NCBI GenBank assembly: GCA_003279445.1
Contig: QCHT01000008.1
Location: 1 to 64,000 of the forward strand
DNA from: Prochlorococcus sp. AG-402-G10
GTDB taxonomy: Bacteria > Cyanobacteriota > Cyanobacteriia > PCC-6307 > Cyanobiaceae
DNA: 64,000 nt
Reading direction: 5' to 3'
The notes under the pieces were generated by a model. The model saw only the letters and a list, made by a program, of their open reading frames with translations, made no database searches and was not told the DNA's origin. Numbering within the stretch: position 1 is the first letter of the stretch; each line of letters opens with the position of its first letter. Shown here piece by piece: positions 37,651-47,870 of the stretch. Both the position numbers and the translations under genes were made by a program.

Positions 37651-38946
37651 TTAGATCTCGAGGCGCTTCCAAATTACCTCTAGATTAGATTGATGTCTTT
37701 CCGTACTAAAGCAATTCTTTAATTGCTCTGAAGATAGTATTGAGGTAATTGATCTATCTGAATTAAGATTCGCTCGAAAATCTCCTGATTCTTTATTCCA
37801 TGCTTCATGAGCATGTTGTTGTACCAATCTATACGCTTCTTCACGTTGCATACCATTCTCCACAAGAGCTAAGAGTACGCGTTGACTGAAAACCACGCCT
37901 CCGTAGATGTTCATGTTTTTTGTCATATTCTTTTTATAAATTCCTAGCTCTTTAATTACCTCACTCATTTCTCTTAACATAAAGTGCAATGTAATGGATA
38001 TGTCTGGAAGCATCATTCTCTCTGTCGAGCTATGACTAATATCTCTCTCATGCCACAGTGATACATTTTCGAGTGCTGCGACCACATAACTTCGTAGAAC
38101 TCTTGCAAGACCACTAATACGCTCACTTCTAATTGGATTTCTTTTGTGAGGCATAGCAGAGCTTCCTTTTTGGCCTTTAGCAAAGCCCTCTTCTACTTCC
38201 AGTACGTCAGTCCTTTGAAGGTTTCTTATTTCAGTTGCAAAACGATCTAGTGAAGAACCCACCAAGGCAAGTGTTTGAACATACGTTGCATGTCGATCTC
38301 TTGAAATAATTTGAGTACTTGCTGTATCAGGGGCTAACCCCAGAGAAGCACATGTAATTCTTTCAATTTCCGGGTCTGTATTTGCATAAGTTCCCATTGC
38401 ACCACTGATTTGTCCAACAGAAATTTCTTCCTCGAGTAGCTCAAGCCTTTTTTTATTTCGATTAGTTTCAGCTAACCATCCAGCAAGTTTGAAGCCAAAG
38501 GTAATTGGTTCGCCATGGATTGCATGTGACCTTCCTATCATTACTGTTGTTTTATGTTCAGATGCTTTTTCTCGAATTATGTGCTGAAGGTTTGTTATTT
38601 CTTTAATTAATAATTTGACAGAAGCTTTTAATTGCAAAGCAAGCCCAGTATCTAGAACATCACTGCTTGTCATCCCGACGTGAACAAAACGACCCGAGTC
38701 TCCAATATTTTCATTTAGATTTGTTAGAAAAGCAATAACGTCATGTCGGACTTCTGCTTCAATTTCAAGAATCCGTTCTGGGCTGAATTCAGCTTTTTCA
38801 CGGATCTCTTTCATTGCATTGCCTGGAATCTTTCCAAGTTTTAGGTTTGCCTCGCAAGCAGCAAGTTCTACATCAAGCCAACTTTGAAACTTGGCATGCT
38901 CTGTCCAAATTGTTCCCATTTCTGGGAGGGTGTAACGATCAATCAA
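37651..38946 (-). CDS. purB: Adenylosuccinate lyase
   Basis: PurB releases fumarate from SAICAR and from adenylosuccinate in purine synthesis. It has 431 residues; the signature SSAMPHKRNP lies near 260 and the catalytic loop and His are in MIGRSHAIHGEP. The N-terminal MIDRYTLPEMGTIW is the family start. It is on the same strand as fumC, 63 bp upstream of it, so the two may be cotranscribed. Confidence 0.96.
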   Translation of the reverse strand: MIDRYTLPEMGTIWTEHAKFQSWLDVELAACEANLKLGKIPGNAMKEIREKAEFSPERILEIEAEVRHDVIAFLTNLNENIGDSGRFVHVGMTSSDVLDTGLALQLKASVKLLIKEITNLQHIIREKASEHKTTVMIGRSHAIHGEPITFGFKLAGWLAETNRNKKRLELLEEEISVGQISGAMGTYANTDPEIERITCASLGLAPDTASTQIISRDRHATYVQTLALVGSSLDRFATEIRNLQRTDVLEVEEGFAKGQKGSSAMPHKRNPIRSERISGLARVLRSYVVAALENVSLWHERDISHSSTERMMLPDISITLHFMLREMSEVIKELGIYKKNMTKNMNIYGGVVFSQRVLLALVENGMQREEAYRLVQQHAHEAWNKESGDFRANLNSDRSITSILSSEQLKNCFSTERHQSNLEVIWKRLEI

Positions 38947-38991
38947 AGCAATTTAGATTTTTCAAGAAAACTAGAAGTTGGTTCTTGTTGT

Positions 38992-39252
38992 TTAAGCTGA
39001 TTTTAGTCGGTGGTGATCAACTTCCCAATGAATATATTGGCCCCATGTCTGTTGCCGAACAAAGCAACTCCCTCCTTTACATGAAATTAATTGGAAAGGT
39101 GGTAAATCATTAGGTTGATTCTTTAACCTAACAAAACTTCCTGGCTGAAATAGCTCTAATAGATTTGAACCTTGCTTCATTGCAATTAAATGAAGTCGCC
39201 CTTTTCTTGGACTGTTTCTTTTTGGGGATGAATTAGAGCGTTTATCCGTCAC
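38992..39252 (-). CDS. Unknown small basic protein, 86 residues
   Basis: I do not recognise a named family. The protein has a basic Ser/Pro/Arg/Lys-rich N-terminus (1-20) and a compact part with LFQPGSFVRLKNQPNDLPPF, then FVRQQTWGQYIHWEVDHH. The PPF-C-C-VRQQTWG-WEV pattern suggests a conserved small fold such as an SH3-like barrel (inference). It is 45 bp upstream of purB on the same strand. Coding character looks like its neighbours, so I consider it real. Confidence 0.6.
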   Translation of the reverse strand: MTDKRSNSSPKRNSPRKGRLHLIAMKQGSNLLELFQPGSFVRLKNQPNDLPPFQLISCKGGSCFVRQQTWGQYIHWEVDHHRLKSA

Positions 39253-39352
39253 GTCCTTTTGGGATGTTTATGACAATGATCTTCTAGTAGATTTTCTAAA
39301 TTCATCAACTTCTACAGTTTTTATTCGGTTTCTTGTTTGCTTTTATGACGAT

Positions 39353-40513
<1,161 letters not shown>

Positions 40514-40535
40514 TTATTTTAATAAGTTTTGGAGA

Positions 40536-40757
40536 CTATATGGAATATGCAATCTTGGGGACTGAATTTATTTTTAATCCAGCTTCCTTCGCATCCTGAG
40601 CAAGCAGGTCTGCATTGCTTTTGTTCAGTGTTACTTGTTCAGATGCAATTGCTTCCCAATGATTGCTTTCAAAATGAGTTTGCAGCCAAAGCATTCCATG
40701 AACACTAGCAGCTCTCACATGTACTCTCTCACTGGAATTAATAAACCATATGTCCAT
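40536..40757 (-). CDS. Unknown small protein upstream of glnB, 73 residues
   Basis: No named family recognised. The start is MDIWFINSSERVHVRAASVHG, shown only to its first conserved block; the rest includes MLWLQTHFES, HWEAIASEQV and DAKEAGLKI. The composition and the RAASVHGMLWLQTHFE stretch look like a conserved picocyanobacterial protein. It is 43 bp upstream of glnB on the same strand with no visible terminator between them. The NtcA-like box at 40812-40825 is 55 bp from its start, so it may be part of the nitrogen regulon. Confidence 0.65.
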   Translation of the reverse strand: MDIWFINSSERVHVRAASVHGMLWLQTHFESNHWEAIASEQVTLNKSNADLLAQDAKEAGLKINSVPKIAYSI

Positions 40758-40811
40758 GAAAAGAGTCTCAATTAACTCCTTCTATTACCGGCCTTAACGT
40801 GAAAATTGTTT

Positions 40812-40825
40812 GTAATTGATGATAC
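40812..40825 (-). promoter_or_regulatory. NtcA-type binding site
   Basis: The 14-bp palindromic sequence GTA-N8-TAC is an exact match to the NtcA consensus (GTAATTGATGATAC on the forward strand). Reading towards glnB, a TAATAG box follows 24 nt later (40782-40787), a spacing usual for NtcA-activated class II promoters. It could serve the 73-residue protein and glnB; queF, 136 bp away on the other side, is less likely. Confidence 0.6.
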
Positions 40826-40961
40826 ATATTTGTATTTCTTCTGAGAATTATATTTTTTTAAGAGCGTTGGGATAGGAAAAACAGATGTTTTTGGACAAAG
40901 CCTTGTAATTAATTAATAAAGAATTAGCTTTTGTACAGCTTTAGTTTGCTTTCAGAGTCAA

Positions 40962-41357
40962 TTGAAAACTAATGGTCCTAAATTCTACGGTGAAAGATTA
41001 ATTTCAGAGGCTGAAATTGAATGTTTCCCTAACCCAAGCCCTGAAAGGGCTTATGAGATCTCTATAGAATTACCTGAATTCACTTGTCAATGCCCCTTCT
41101 CTGGTTACCCAGACTTTGCAGTAATTAGATTGCTTTATCAGCCATTTGAGAAAGTCTTGGAACTTAAATCAGTAAAACTCTATGTAAACAGTTTCCGAAG
41201 TATCAAGATTTCGCATGAAGAAGTTGCAAATAAAATCTTAAATGATCTTGTTGCAGCTTCTAATCCTACTTGGATGACATTAGAAGCTGACTTTAACCCG
41301 CGTGGGAATGTGCATACTGTTGTTAGAGCTTCCCATGGTTCAAAAAAGACTTTTTAA
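40962..41357 (+). CDS. queF: NADPH-dependent 7-cyano-7-deazaguanine reductase
   Basis: QueF reduces preQ0 to preQ1 in queuosine synthesis. The 131-residue protein is the short unimodular (type I) form. The catalytic Cys44 lies in [12 protein letters not shown] with Asp51, and the QueF motif [13 protein letters not shown] with His85 follows. The start is a TTG; the next in-frame options give a shorter N-terminus, so it is the best. Its last 4 bases overlap the end of ccs1. Confidence 0.94.
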   Translation: MKTNGPKFYGERLISEAEIECFPNPSPERAYEISIELPEFTCQCPFSGYPDFAVIRLLYQPFEKVLELKSVKLYVNSFRSIKISHEEVANKILNDLVAASNPTWMTLEADFNPRGNVHTVVRASHGSKKTF

Positions 41358-42643
41358 TCTATTGATACTGATTTAATAATTAAAGGAAATTGCTTAGCAA
41401 AACCTATTGAGTTCCTGTTCGCTAAGCCGCCTATATGTATTAATTGAGAGTTATTTTCAGCAATTATCCAAAGTTGTTTAGTTGATATAATGCTAAAGAT
41501 GCTACCTATTAAACTTATTGCAAAACCTATATAAACAATAGGTACTCCAGGGTCATATTTTACTAGAATCCCACTACTTGGAAGAATATCAATAACACTT
41601 ATTTCAGATTCACCACTTTTAATAGATCCTCCCTGAGGCCTTGCTTTTCCAATAGGAACTCCTTCTTCACTATAGAAGCTTACTGGCCCATTTTCACTCG
41701 ATATAGTTAGTAGCATTGTTTCACTCTTATTAGTTAATTTAGGAATCAAAACTCCCCAAACTTGATCTCCAAGTGCATCAATCTTTTTGAGTGGAAATTG
41801 CAATTTCTTTTGTTTATCAATTTGAATAGTAATTGCCGCAAGAGACCAGTCTGCTTGATAGATAGTTATTCCTTTAAAACGTAATGGATGGTTTACGCTT
41901 ATTTGCTTAGAGATGACTTGATGCAGATTTTTATCACTTAATTCAAGACTTGATCTAAATTGCTCTGGCTGACCATTTGGACCCCTTTCAATTTGGAAGT
42001 CTGTCAATTTTAAATTAATCTGATTGCTTCCATTAGGACTTAATAGATTTAATGATCTATCAGGGGCAAGAAACCTTTCAATTCTTGCCCCTTCTAATGC
42101 TCCATAACTTGCTCCGAAAATTAATATTATCAACCCAAAGTGCACTAAAGGTGGTCCTACTCTACCTATTAAACCTTTCCTGGCTGATATCCTGAAAGAA
42201 TTTCTTTTAACGTTCCAGCCCAAATTAACTAAATAATGTTCTAACTTTTCGATACTATTAATTGGCTTATCTATTTTAAATGTTTGGGAAATCGCTAACT
42301 TTTGAATTTGTCTGGGGTCTTTATAATCTATCCAAGCGGTTGCTTTTTTTAGAGCCGGCCATTGCCTTCTCCAGCTACAAATAATCAGTGAAATAGATAA
42401 CCAGGTTAGAAGACCTAAGAACCAAATGCTTGAATAGACTTGATCTAATTGCATTTGAATTATCATATTTCCATCTAGCAGCCCAAGGAATTTTCCAACT
42501 TGGTATTTAGCAATATAAGTTTCATGTAGTTCTCCTTGGGGTAGTGAAGTTCCTATAGCACATGCAATTGCAATAAGAAGAAGGAGGATAATTGCAACTT
42601 TTAAACTTGATAAAGCAAGGAGAACCCTACGTAAATATTTCAT
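41354..42643 (-). CDS. ccs1: Cytochrome c biogenesis protein Ccs1 (ResB/CcsB)
   Basis: The large membrane subunit of system II cytochrome c maturation, which with CcsA delivers haem to apocytochromes in the thylakoid lumen. The 429-residue protein has four hydrophobic segments: near 10-30 ([17 protein letters not shown]), near 70-90, near 165-185 ([19 protein letters not shown]) and near 370-390. A large lumenal domain lies between the last two, as in ResB. It is 4 bp from ccdA, another thiol-handling cytochrome c gene. Confidence 0.92.
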   Translation of the reverse strand: MKYLRRVLLALSSLKVAIILLLLIAIACAIGTSLPQGELHETYIAKYQVGKFLGLLDGNMIIQMQLDQVYSSIWFLGLLTWLSISLIICSWRRQWPALKKATAWIDYKDPRQIQKLAISQTFKIDKPINSIEKLEHYLVNLGWNVKRNSFRISARKGLIGRVGPPLVHFGLIILIFGASYGALEGARIERFLAPDRSLNLLSPNGSNQINLKLTDFQIERGPNGQPEQFRSSLELSDKNLHQVISKQISVNHPLRFKGITIYQADWSLAAITIQIDKQKKLQFPLKKIDALGDQVWGVLIPKLTNKSETMLLTISSENGPVSFYSEEGVPIGKARPQGGSIKSGESEISVIDILPSSGILVKYDPGVPIVYIGFAISLIGSIFSIISTKQLWIIAENNSQLIHIGGLANRNSIGFAKQFPLIIKSVSID

Positions 42644-42647
42644 TTAC

Positions 42648-43346
42648 CTAGAAGAATTGTGAAAATAGAGTTAGTGAACCAGTTGTCAAGAAAATTACCC
42701 CACTTAAAGATGGGATCCACTGACTAATCCCACGCATGGATAAAAGTGTTGGAATTGCAGCAGCAGTTGTTCCTGCTAATAAAAGAGGTATGACTTGTCC
42801 AAAACCAAAGCATGCTAAAAGAATTACACCACTAGCTGGATTTCCATTTTCAGCGATCCAAGCTAAAAGAACAGCTAAAACTGGAGTTGTACAAGGCGAA
42901 GATGCTAGCCCAAATGTTAACCCAGCAGCAATTGGTAAAAGTGGAGCAGGTATTTTTTCTTTCCAGGTATCAATCCCTGGACCATTTGGGAGCCTTATTT
43001 TTAGTATCCCTAGGAGGTTTAATCCCATTAGAACCATTATGATTGGGACTAGCAAGCCTATTCCTGAAGGTATTTGACCGTAAATTTTCCCTAGCAGACC
43101 GCTCAGGCTGCCCAATATGATGAGAGATAAGACGATCCCGCTACAGAAAACCAGGCTTTTAAAAAACGGATTTTGTTCCTGATTGAATCCACCTAGGTAA
43201 GCAATTGTTACAGGCAAAAGTGACAATGAACAAGGTCCAAGGCTTGTAAGTAAACCTCCTATAAAAATAATGAATAGTGTTAACGGACTAGGTGACTCCA
43301 ATCCATGCCTGATAATTTGCTCACTGCTTTGAGCTAAATCAGACAT
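42648..43346 (-). CDS. ccdA: Thiol:disulfide transport protein CcdA
   Basis: CcdA passes reducing power across the membrane to keep apocytochrome c cysteines reduced. The 232-residue protein has six hydrophobic helices and one cysteine in each of two symmetric motifs: Cys39 in TSLGPCSLSLLP and Cys152 in ASSPCTTPV. This matches the short six-helix CcdA of cyanobacteria and plastids. It sits directly upstream of ccs1 with 4 bp between, an operon for system II cytochrome c assembly. Confidence 0.94.
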   Translation of the reverse strand: MSDLAQSSEQIIRHGLESPSPLTLFIIFIGGLLTSLGPCSLSLLPVTIAYLGGFNQEQNPFFKSLVFCSGIVLSLIILGSLSGLLGKIYGQIPSGIGLLVPIIMVLMGLNLLGILKIRLPNGPGIDTWKEKIPAPLLPIAAGLTFGLASSPCTTPVLAVLLAWIAENGNPASGVILLACFGFGQVIPLLLAGTTAAAIPTLLSMRGISQWIPSLSGVIFLTTGSLTLFSQFF

Positions 43347-43411
43347 AACAAGATTTAAAGACGAAATAACAAAAATGAGGCTTGCTCCTATAAATCTAAA
43401 CTTTAAAATCT

Positions 43412-44704
43412 CTAATTGAGCTTCTTCTTAATTTTTAATCCTCCGATTAATCCACTAGATTCAAGTGAGCATCTTAATAATAGTCCTCCAATAAGGAAAC
43501 TTGAGAGTAATGAGTTGCCCCCGTAACTGATAAAAGGAAGCGGCAAGCCAGTAGTTGGCATTGATCCAGATGTAACTGCTAAATGCATTATGGACTGCCC
43601 AATTAGCATTGTGCTACAGCCAATTGCGATGAGTTTTGAGTAATTATTTTGGCTTCTTAAAGATATTCTTAATCCAAGAAAGGCAATGAGTATAAAGAAT
43701 ATTATGAGCATGAATGAACCTGCAAAACCAAATTCCTCAGCATATACAGAGAAAATAAAATCTGTGTTTAGAAAGGGTAGATACAAAAGTTTTTGCGTTG
43801 ATAGTCCATAGCCTTCCCCAAACCATCCACCAGATCCTATTGCAAGGAGACTTTGTATTAGTTGGTAGCCATTCCCATGTGGGTCTTCCCATGGATTGAG
43901 GAATGAAGTAACTCGTAAAAGTTGATATTCATGTCTTGTAATGCTAAAGACTCCAAGCCCTAATCCTGATAATGCTGCTAAAGAAAGATTTATAAAACTT
44001 ACACCTGCAGAAAGTGCAATCATCCAAATTAGGATCCCTATAAGAGCAGCTGTGCTTAGGTTCGGTTGTTTTAGAATTAAAAGAATTAATGTACCAAAAA
44101 TGCTTAATTCTAAAAGCTTTTGGCCATTTTTTATACGTTTCCATTGTGCAAAAAGATTTGCTGCTTGAAGAATCAAAAAAGGTTTAACTAATTCAGAAGG
44201 CTGGAGTCTAATAGGACCAAAAATTAACCATCTTGAGGCTCCATTAATATTACTTCCAAAAACAAGAGTGGCTCCTACTAATAGTAGGCAGATTAGTAAA
44301 CAAACTTTAGATATCCTAAGCCATCTTCTTAGGTTTATTGATATGGCTAACCAAGCAATTGTCCAACTCGTAAAAAGCCACATCATTTGACGCTTGATAA
44401 AATAACTACCTTCACCCATTTCTCTGGTTGCGACCCACCAACTTGCAGACCCAAGAATACAAAGGCCAGCAATACTCCAAAAAACCATTAGAGCTAATAA
44501 TAATCTTGCTTCTGCAGGCCAAAGTTGCCAAGGAAGTGGAATAAGCATTCTCCAAAGTGGACTCCTGCCTATATTTCTTAGAACATATTTGTTTGAGATT
44601 TCTGTGGAAAGAGAGTCTCCATCAATTCTTTTTATTGTGGGAGTTCTCAAAGCTTTTCTTAAAATGCTTTTTTCTATTGAGCCGCTTAAAAAGCGATTTG
44701 CCAA
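43412..44704 (-). CDS. ftsW: Cell division protein FtsW (SEDS peptidoglycan polymerase)
   Basis: FtsW is the septal SEDS-family glycosyltransferase that polymerises lipid II with its partner FtsI. The 430-residue protein has about ten membrane helices after a 60-residue basic N-terminal extension. Family motifs are GASRWL, LQPSELVK and, near the C-terminus, GLPLPFISYGGNSL. Whether it is FtsW or the related RodA is not fully certain, but the C-terminal GG(N/S)S and overall form favour FtsW. It lies 65 bp upstream of ccdA and is divergent from the ATP synthase operon. Confidence 0.9.
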   Translation of the reverse strand: MANRFLSGSIEKSILRKALRTPTIKRIDGDSLSTEISNKYVLRNIGRSPLWRMLIPLPWQLWPAEARLLLALMVFWSIAGLCILGSASWWVATREMGEGSYFIKRQMMWLFTSWTIAWLAISINLRRWLRISKVCLLICLLLVGATLVFGSNINGASRWLIFGPIRLQPSELVKPFLILQAANLFAQWKRIKNGQKLLELSIFGTLILLILKQPNLSTAALIGILIWMIALSAGVSFINLSLAALSGLGLGVFSITRHEYQLLRVTSFLNPWEDPHGNGYQLIQSLLAIGSGGWFGEGYGLSTQKLLYLPFLNTDFIFSVYAEEFGFAGSFMLIIFFILIAFLGLRISLRSQNNYSKLIAIGCSTMLIGQSIMHLAVTSGSMPTTGLPLPFISYGGNSLLSSFLIGGLLLRCSLESSGLIGGLKIKKKLN

Positions 44705-45032
44705 GTGCAGTTAAATATTTATTTGAAATAAACTATGGATTATCAATTTAGAAATGCCAGTTAATATTTTTTAAAAGTTTCAAAATAGCAACGGGTGTAT
44801 TTTTCAATTAATTGTCTGAGCTTAAAGACAATTAATTTGCTCTAACTTTGCAGCTTAATTTATAAATTGTACTTCTCTTCTTTTGATAAGGCCTCTTTGG
44901 TTTAGCAATTGAGCTTTTTTGTCCTCTCTTAGGTCCTCGATCTTAAAAGAAATCATGTTTTTTAAAGCACTTTTAAGGATGAACACAGTTTTTTTACCTA
45001 CTGCATGGTAGATTCCGCGGGCCTTTGGAGCA
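44705..45032. other. Divergent regulatory region between ftsW and the ATP synthase operon
   Basis: This 328-bp gap has no gene I can support. It is very AT-rich and contains a perfect 12-bp inverted repeat (44806-44837). A candidate forward promoter, TTGCTC at 44837-44842 and TATAAA at 44861-44866 with an 18-bp spacer, abuts the right arm of the repeat. The promoter would give a leader of about 160 nt before the first ATP synthase gene. Confidence 0.45.
44806..44837. promoter_or_regulatory. Perfect 12-bp inverted repeat
   Basis: AATTAATTGTCT and its exact reverse complement AGACAATTAATT are separated by 8 bp. The repeat lies just upstream of the candidate -35 element for the ATP synthase operon. 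No T-run follows, so it is more likely an operator or structural element than a terminator. Confidence 0.5.
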
Positions 45033-45536
45033 TTGGAGCCTTTGTTGGCATCCTCACCTGTTACATCTGATGCTAACTCCCGAAATGGAGATGGTGACTT
45101 GTGTTCAAGTAGGGAGACCAGTGAAAGACTAAAGCTTTCAGGGGACCTTGACTCTTCAGAAAATAACTCTGGAGATCTATCTGCGGAATATGTGTTGCTT
45201 CAGCTACGCATATTCAGGATTAACTTGGTTGTAACAGCTTTTGCAGCCGTAGTTTCCATCCTTTTTGTTGATCTTAATGCTGCTATTAGTCTTCTTTTAG
45301 GAGCATGCTCAGGAATCATTTATTTGCGGCTACTCGCCAAAAATATTGGATCTCTTGGTAAATCTTCATCTTCGGTTGGCAAGGTCCAATTGATTGTTCC
45401 GGCAGCATTAGTTCTGGTAGTTGCAAAAGTACCTGATCTTCATTTGCTTCCTTCTTTGGTCGGTTTCTTGCTTTACAAGCCATCTTTAATTATTCAGTTT
45501 TTACTTGAGCCTTATGCTCAAAAAAAATCTGGTTAA
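45033..45536 (+). CDS. atpI: ATP synthase accessory protein AtpI (Atp1)
   Basis: A 167-residue protein at the head of the ATP synthase operon, where AtpI, an assembly or ion-supply factor for the membrane rotor, is found. It has an unconserved acidic/Ser-rich N-terminus (about 1-55) and four hydrophobic segments (about 60-80, 83-102, 120-135 and 140-158). It starts from a TTG; the true start could be further in. The call rests on position, size and membrane profile. Confidence 0.8.
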   Translation: MEPLLASSPVTSDANSRNGDGDLCSSRETSERLKLSGDLDSSENNSGDLSAEYVLLQLRIFRINLVVTAFAAVVSILFVDLNAAISLLLGACSGIIYLRLLAKNIGSLGKSSSSVGKVQLIVPAALVLVVAKVPDLHLLPSLVGFLLYKPSLIIQFLLEPYAQKKSG

Positions 45537-45610
45537 TTGATTTTTGAGATGGTTGTTCAAGGTTTTACTAAGACACAATGTCGCTTTTGCGACTTTTCAT
45601 TTCTTTAAAA

Positions 45611-46336
45611 ATGGGTACCTCTCCATTTGTTTTACCGTTTGCGGCTCTTGAAGTTGGTCAACACCTTTATTGGCAGCTTGGAAAATTAAGGATCCATGGT
45701 CAAGTTTTTATGACCTCATGGATTCTTATTGGTGCTTTGCTAACTCTTGTTGTAGTTGGCACTAAAAAGATGGAACGTGACCCTAAAGGCGTTCAAAATT
45801 TACTTGAGTTTCTTTGGGATTACATCCGCGATTTGGCTCGCACTCAGATTGGAGAAAAAGTCTATAGAGACTGGATGCCATTTATAGGCACTCTTTTCTT
45901 GTTCATTTTCGTGAGCAATTGGGGAGGGGCCTTAATTCCATGGAAGTTGATCGAACTCCCTAGTGGAGAGCTAGGAGCACCTACGGCTGATATCAATACA
46001 ACCGTCGCACTAGCTCTTTTGGTGTCACTTTCTTACTTTTATGCGGGCTTGAGCAATAAAGGATTGCGTTACTTCGAGTACTACGTTCATCCAACACCTA
46101 TCATGCTCCCATTCAAGATTGTTGAGGATTTCACCAAGCCGCTCTCTCTTTCCTTCCGTTTATTTGGAAACATATTGGCTGATGAACTTGTTGTTGCGGT
46201 ACTTGTTTTTCTAGTACCACTTGTTCTTCCAGTACCAGTTATGTTCCTTGGTTTGTTTACTAGTGCTATTCAAGCCTTGATTTTTGCAACTCTCGCTGCT
46301 TACTACATTGGAGAAGCAGTGGAAGAACATCATTAA
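45611..46336 (+). CDS. atpB: ATP synthase subunit a
   Basis: The a subunit forms the proton half-channels beside the c ring in F0. About 241 residues from ATG 45611 ([24 protein letters not shown] is cut here to its first residues: [10 protein letters not shown]). An upstream ATG at 45578 would add 11 residues with no family resemblance. The conserved [12 protein letters not shown], with the essential Arg, lies near residue 180. A 170-bp gap follows before the c-subunit gene. Confidence 0.95.
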   Translation: MGTSPFVLPFAALEVGQHLYWQLGKLRIHGQVFMTSWILIGALLTLVVVGTKKMERDPKGVQNLLEFLWDYIRDLARTQIGEKVYRDWMPFIGTLFLFIFVSNWGGALIPWKLIELPSGELGAPTADINTTVALALLVSLSYFYAGLSNKGLRYFEYYVHPTPIMLPFKIVEDFTKPLSLSFRLFGNILADELVVAVLVFLVPLVLPVPVMFLGLFTSAIQALIFATLAAYYIGEAVEEHH

Positions 46337-46392
46337 TCAAAACTTTTGTTGCTAGAAATTATTTATTTTTCTGGCAAACCCCTTGCGAATAG

Positions 46393-46432
46393 GTTCAATC
46401 CTTTTTGAACTCATCTTATTAATTATGAGATG
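46393..46432 (+). promoter_or_regulatory. Tandem hairpins between atpB and atpE
   Basis: Two successive hairpins lie in the 170-bp spacer. The first is GTTCAA/TTGAAC with a 6-nt loop (46393-46410). The second is CATCTTA/TGAGATG with one G-U pair and a 7-nt loop (46412-46432). They have no T-run and so do not look like terminators. They may shape mRNA processing or translation of the c-subunit gene. Confidence 0.4.
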
Positions 46433-46479
46433 GACCCCTCGCAGGTATAAACTCCCGGTTTCTCTTAATACGCGCTTAG

Positions 46480-46755
<276 letters not shown>

Positions 46756-46846
46756 AGAACTTCAAATCGGGAGGTTGATCTTTAAACAAGCTATCTAGTT
46801 TGGTTTCAGGTCTTCCTCGAATCTGATTTGAAATTTTTTTCCCAAG

Positions 46847-46876
46847 CTCTTAATACTTGATTAAGAGTCTTTTTTT
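46847..46876 (+). terminator. Intrinsic terminator within the ATP synthase operon
   Basis: A perfect 8-bp stem (CTCTTAAT and ATTAAGAG), 5-nt loop ACTTG, then TC and seven T residues. It lies 92 bp after atpE and about 20 bp before the b' gene. It probably ends a fraction of transcripts after the c subunit. Confidence 0.75.
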
Positions 46877-46896
46877 AACTCACGCTCGCCTGCTAA

Positions 46897-47358
46897 ATGA
46901 TCAGCTTGCTTCTGTTTGGTGCTAGTGAGGGAGGTCTATTCGACTTTGATGCGACTCTGCCTCTTATGGCAGCTCAGGTTGTACTCCTCACCTACATTCT
47001 TAACGCTCTTTTCTTTAAACCTGTCGGTAAGGTTGTTGAAGAAAGAGAAGACTACGTTTTAACTAGTCGTGCCGAGGCTAAGAAGAAGCTCGCTGAGGTT
47101 GAAAAGCTCGAGACTGATTTGAAAAATCAGCTAAAGGGAGCCCGCCAGGCTGCTCAAAAAGTTATTGCTGAAGCTGAAGATGACTCTGACAAGCTTTATA
47201 AGGAAGCTCTCTCTTTAGCTAACTCTGAAGCTAATGCTTCTAGAGAGAAAGTAAGAAGAGAGATTGATTCTCAAAGGGAATCTGCTCTTAACCAGCTAAA
47301 GTCAGATGCTGACAAGCTTGGTGATTTGATTGTTCAAAAGTTATTGGCAGCTAAATGA
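46897..47358 (+). CDS. atpF2: ATP synthase subunit b' (AtpG/AtpF2)
   Basis: Photosynthetic bacteria have two different b-type peripheral stalk subunits; this is b', 153 residues. One N-terminal membrane helix (about 20-42) is followed by a long charged coiled-coil helix ([20 protein letters not shown]) that reaches the F1 head. Its stop overlaps the start of the b gene by 4 bases. Often named atpG in cyanobacteria, where that name should not be confused with gamma. Confidence 0.93.
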   Translation: MISLLLFGASEGGLFDFDATLPLMAAQVVLLTYILNALFFKPVGKVVEEREDYVLTSRAEAKKKLAEVEKLETDLKNQLKGARQAAQKVIAEAEDDSDKLYKEALSLANSEANASREKVRREIDSQRESALNQLKSDADKLGDLIVQKLLAAK

Positions 47359-47870
47359 ACTATTCATTGATTTTTGCAACCGAAGGATTTGGATTGAATC
47401 TCAATTTATTTGAGACAAATTTACTTAACCTTGCTGTTGTCGTATTTGGTCTTTATAAATTTCTTCCTGGTTTCTTAGGCAGCATGCTTGAGAAACGTCG
47501 ATCTTCAATATTGCAGGATCTTAAAGATGCTGAAGATCGTTTGGATGAGGCTTCCAATGCCCTTAAACAAGCAAAATTAGAACTTGCATCTGCTGAGAAG
47601 AAAGCTGAAAAAATTAGAAGTGATTGCCAGGCTCGAGCAGAATCAATTCGCTTAGAGAGCGAAAAACGTACTGTATTAGAAATGGCGAGAATAAAACAAG
47701 GTGCTGCTTCTGATCTCAACTTAGAAGCTTCAAGAGTAAGCAATCAACTTCGAAGAGAGGCGGCTGAATTAGCAATTGAAAAAGCCCTTTCTAGTCTCTC
47801 TGGAGAACTTGATGAAAAAGCACAAGACAAGTTTTTAAGACAGTCAATTAAACATATTGGAGATATTTAG
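47355..47870 (+). CDS. atpF: ATP synthase subunit b
   Basis: The second peripheral-stalk subunit, 171 residues. An N-terminal hydrophobic segment (about 18-40, [20 protein letters not shown]) anchors a long alpha-helical coiled-coil rich in Ala, Glu, Lys and Arg. It pairs with b'. It overlaps b' by 4 bases and abuts the delta gene, whose ATG begins immediately after its stop. Confidence 0.94.
   Translation: MNYSLIFATEGFGLNLNLFETNLLNLAVVVFGLYKFLPGFLGSMLEKRRSSILQDLKDAEDRLDEASNALKQAKLELASAEKKAEKIRSDCQARAESIRLESEKRTVLEMARIKQGAASDLNLEASRVSNQLRREAAELAIEKALSSLSGELDEKAQDKFLRQSIKHIGDI

Noticed and set aside
46391-46400. tRNA T-loop-like GGTTCAATCC in the atpB-atpE spacer
   Set aside because: No acceptor or anticodon stems can be formed around it; it is one arm of a simple hairpin.
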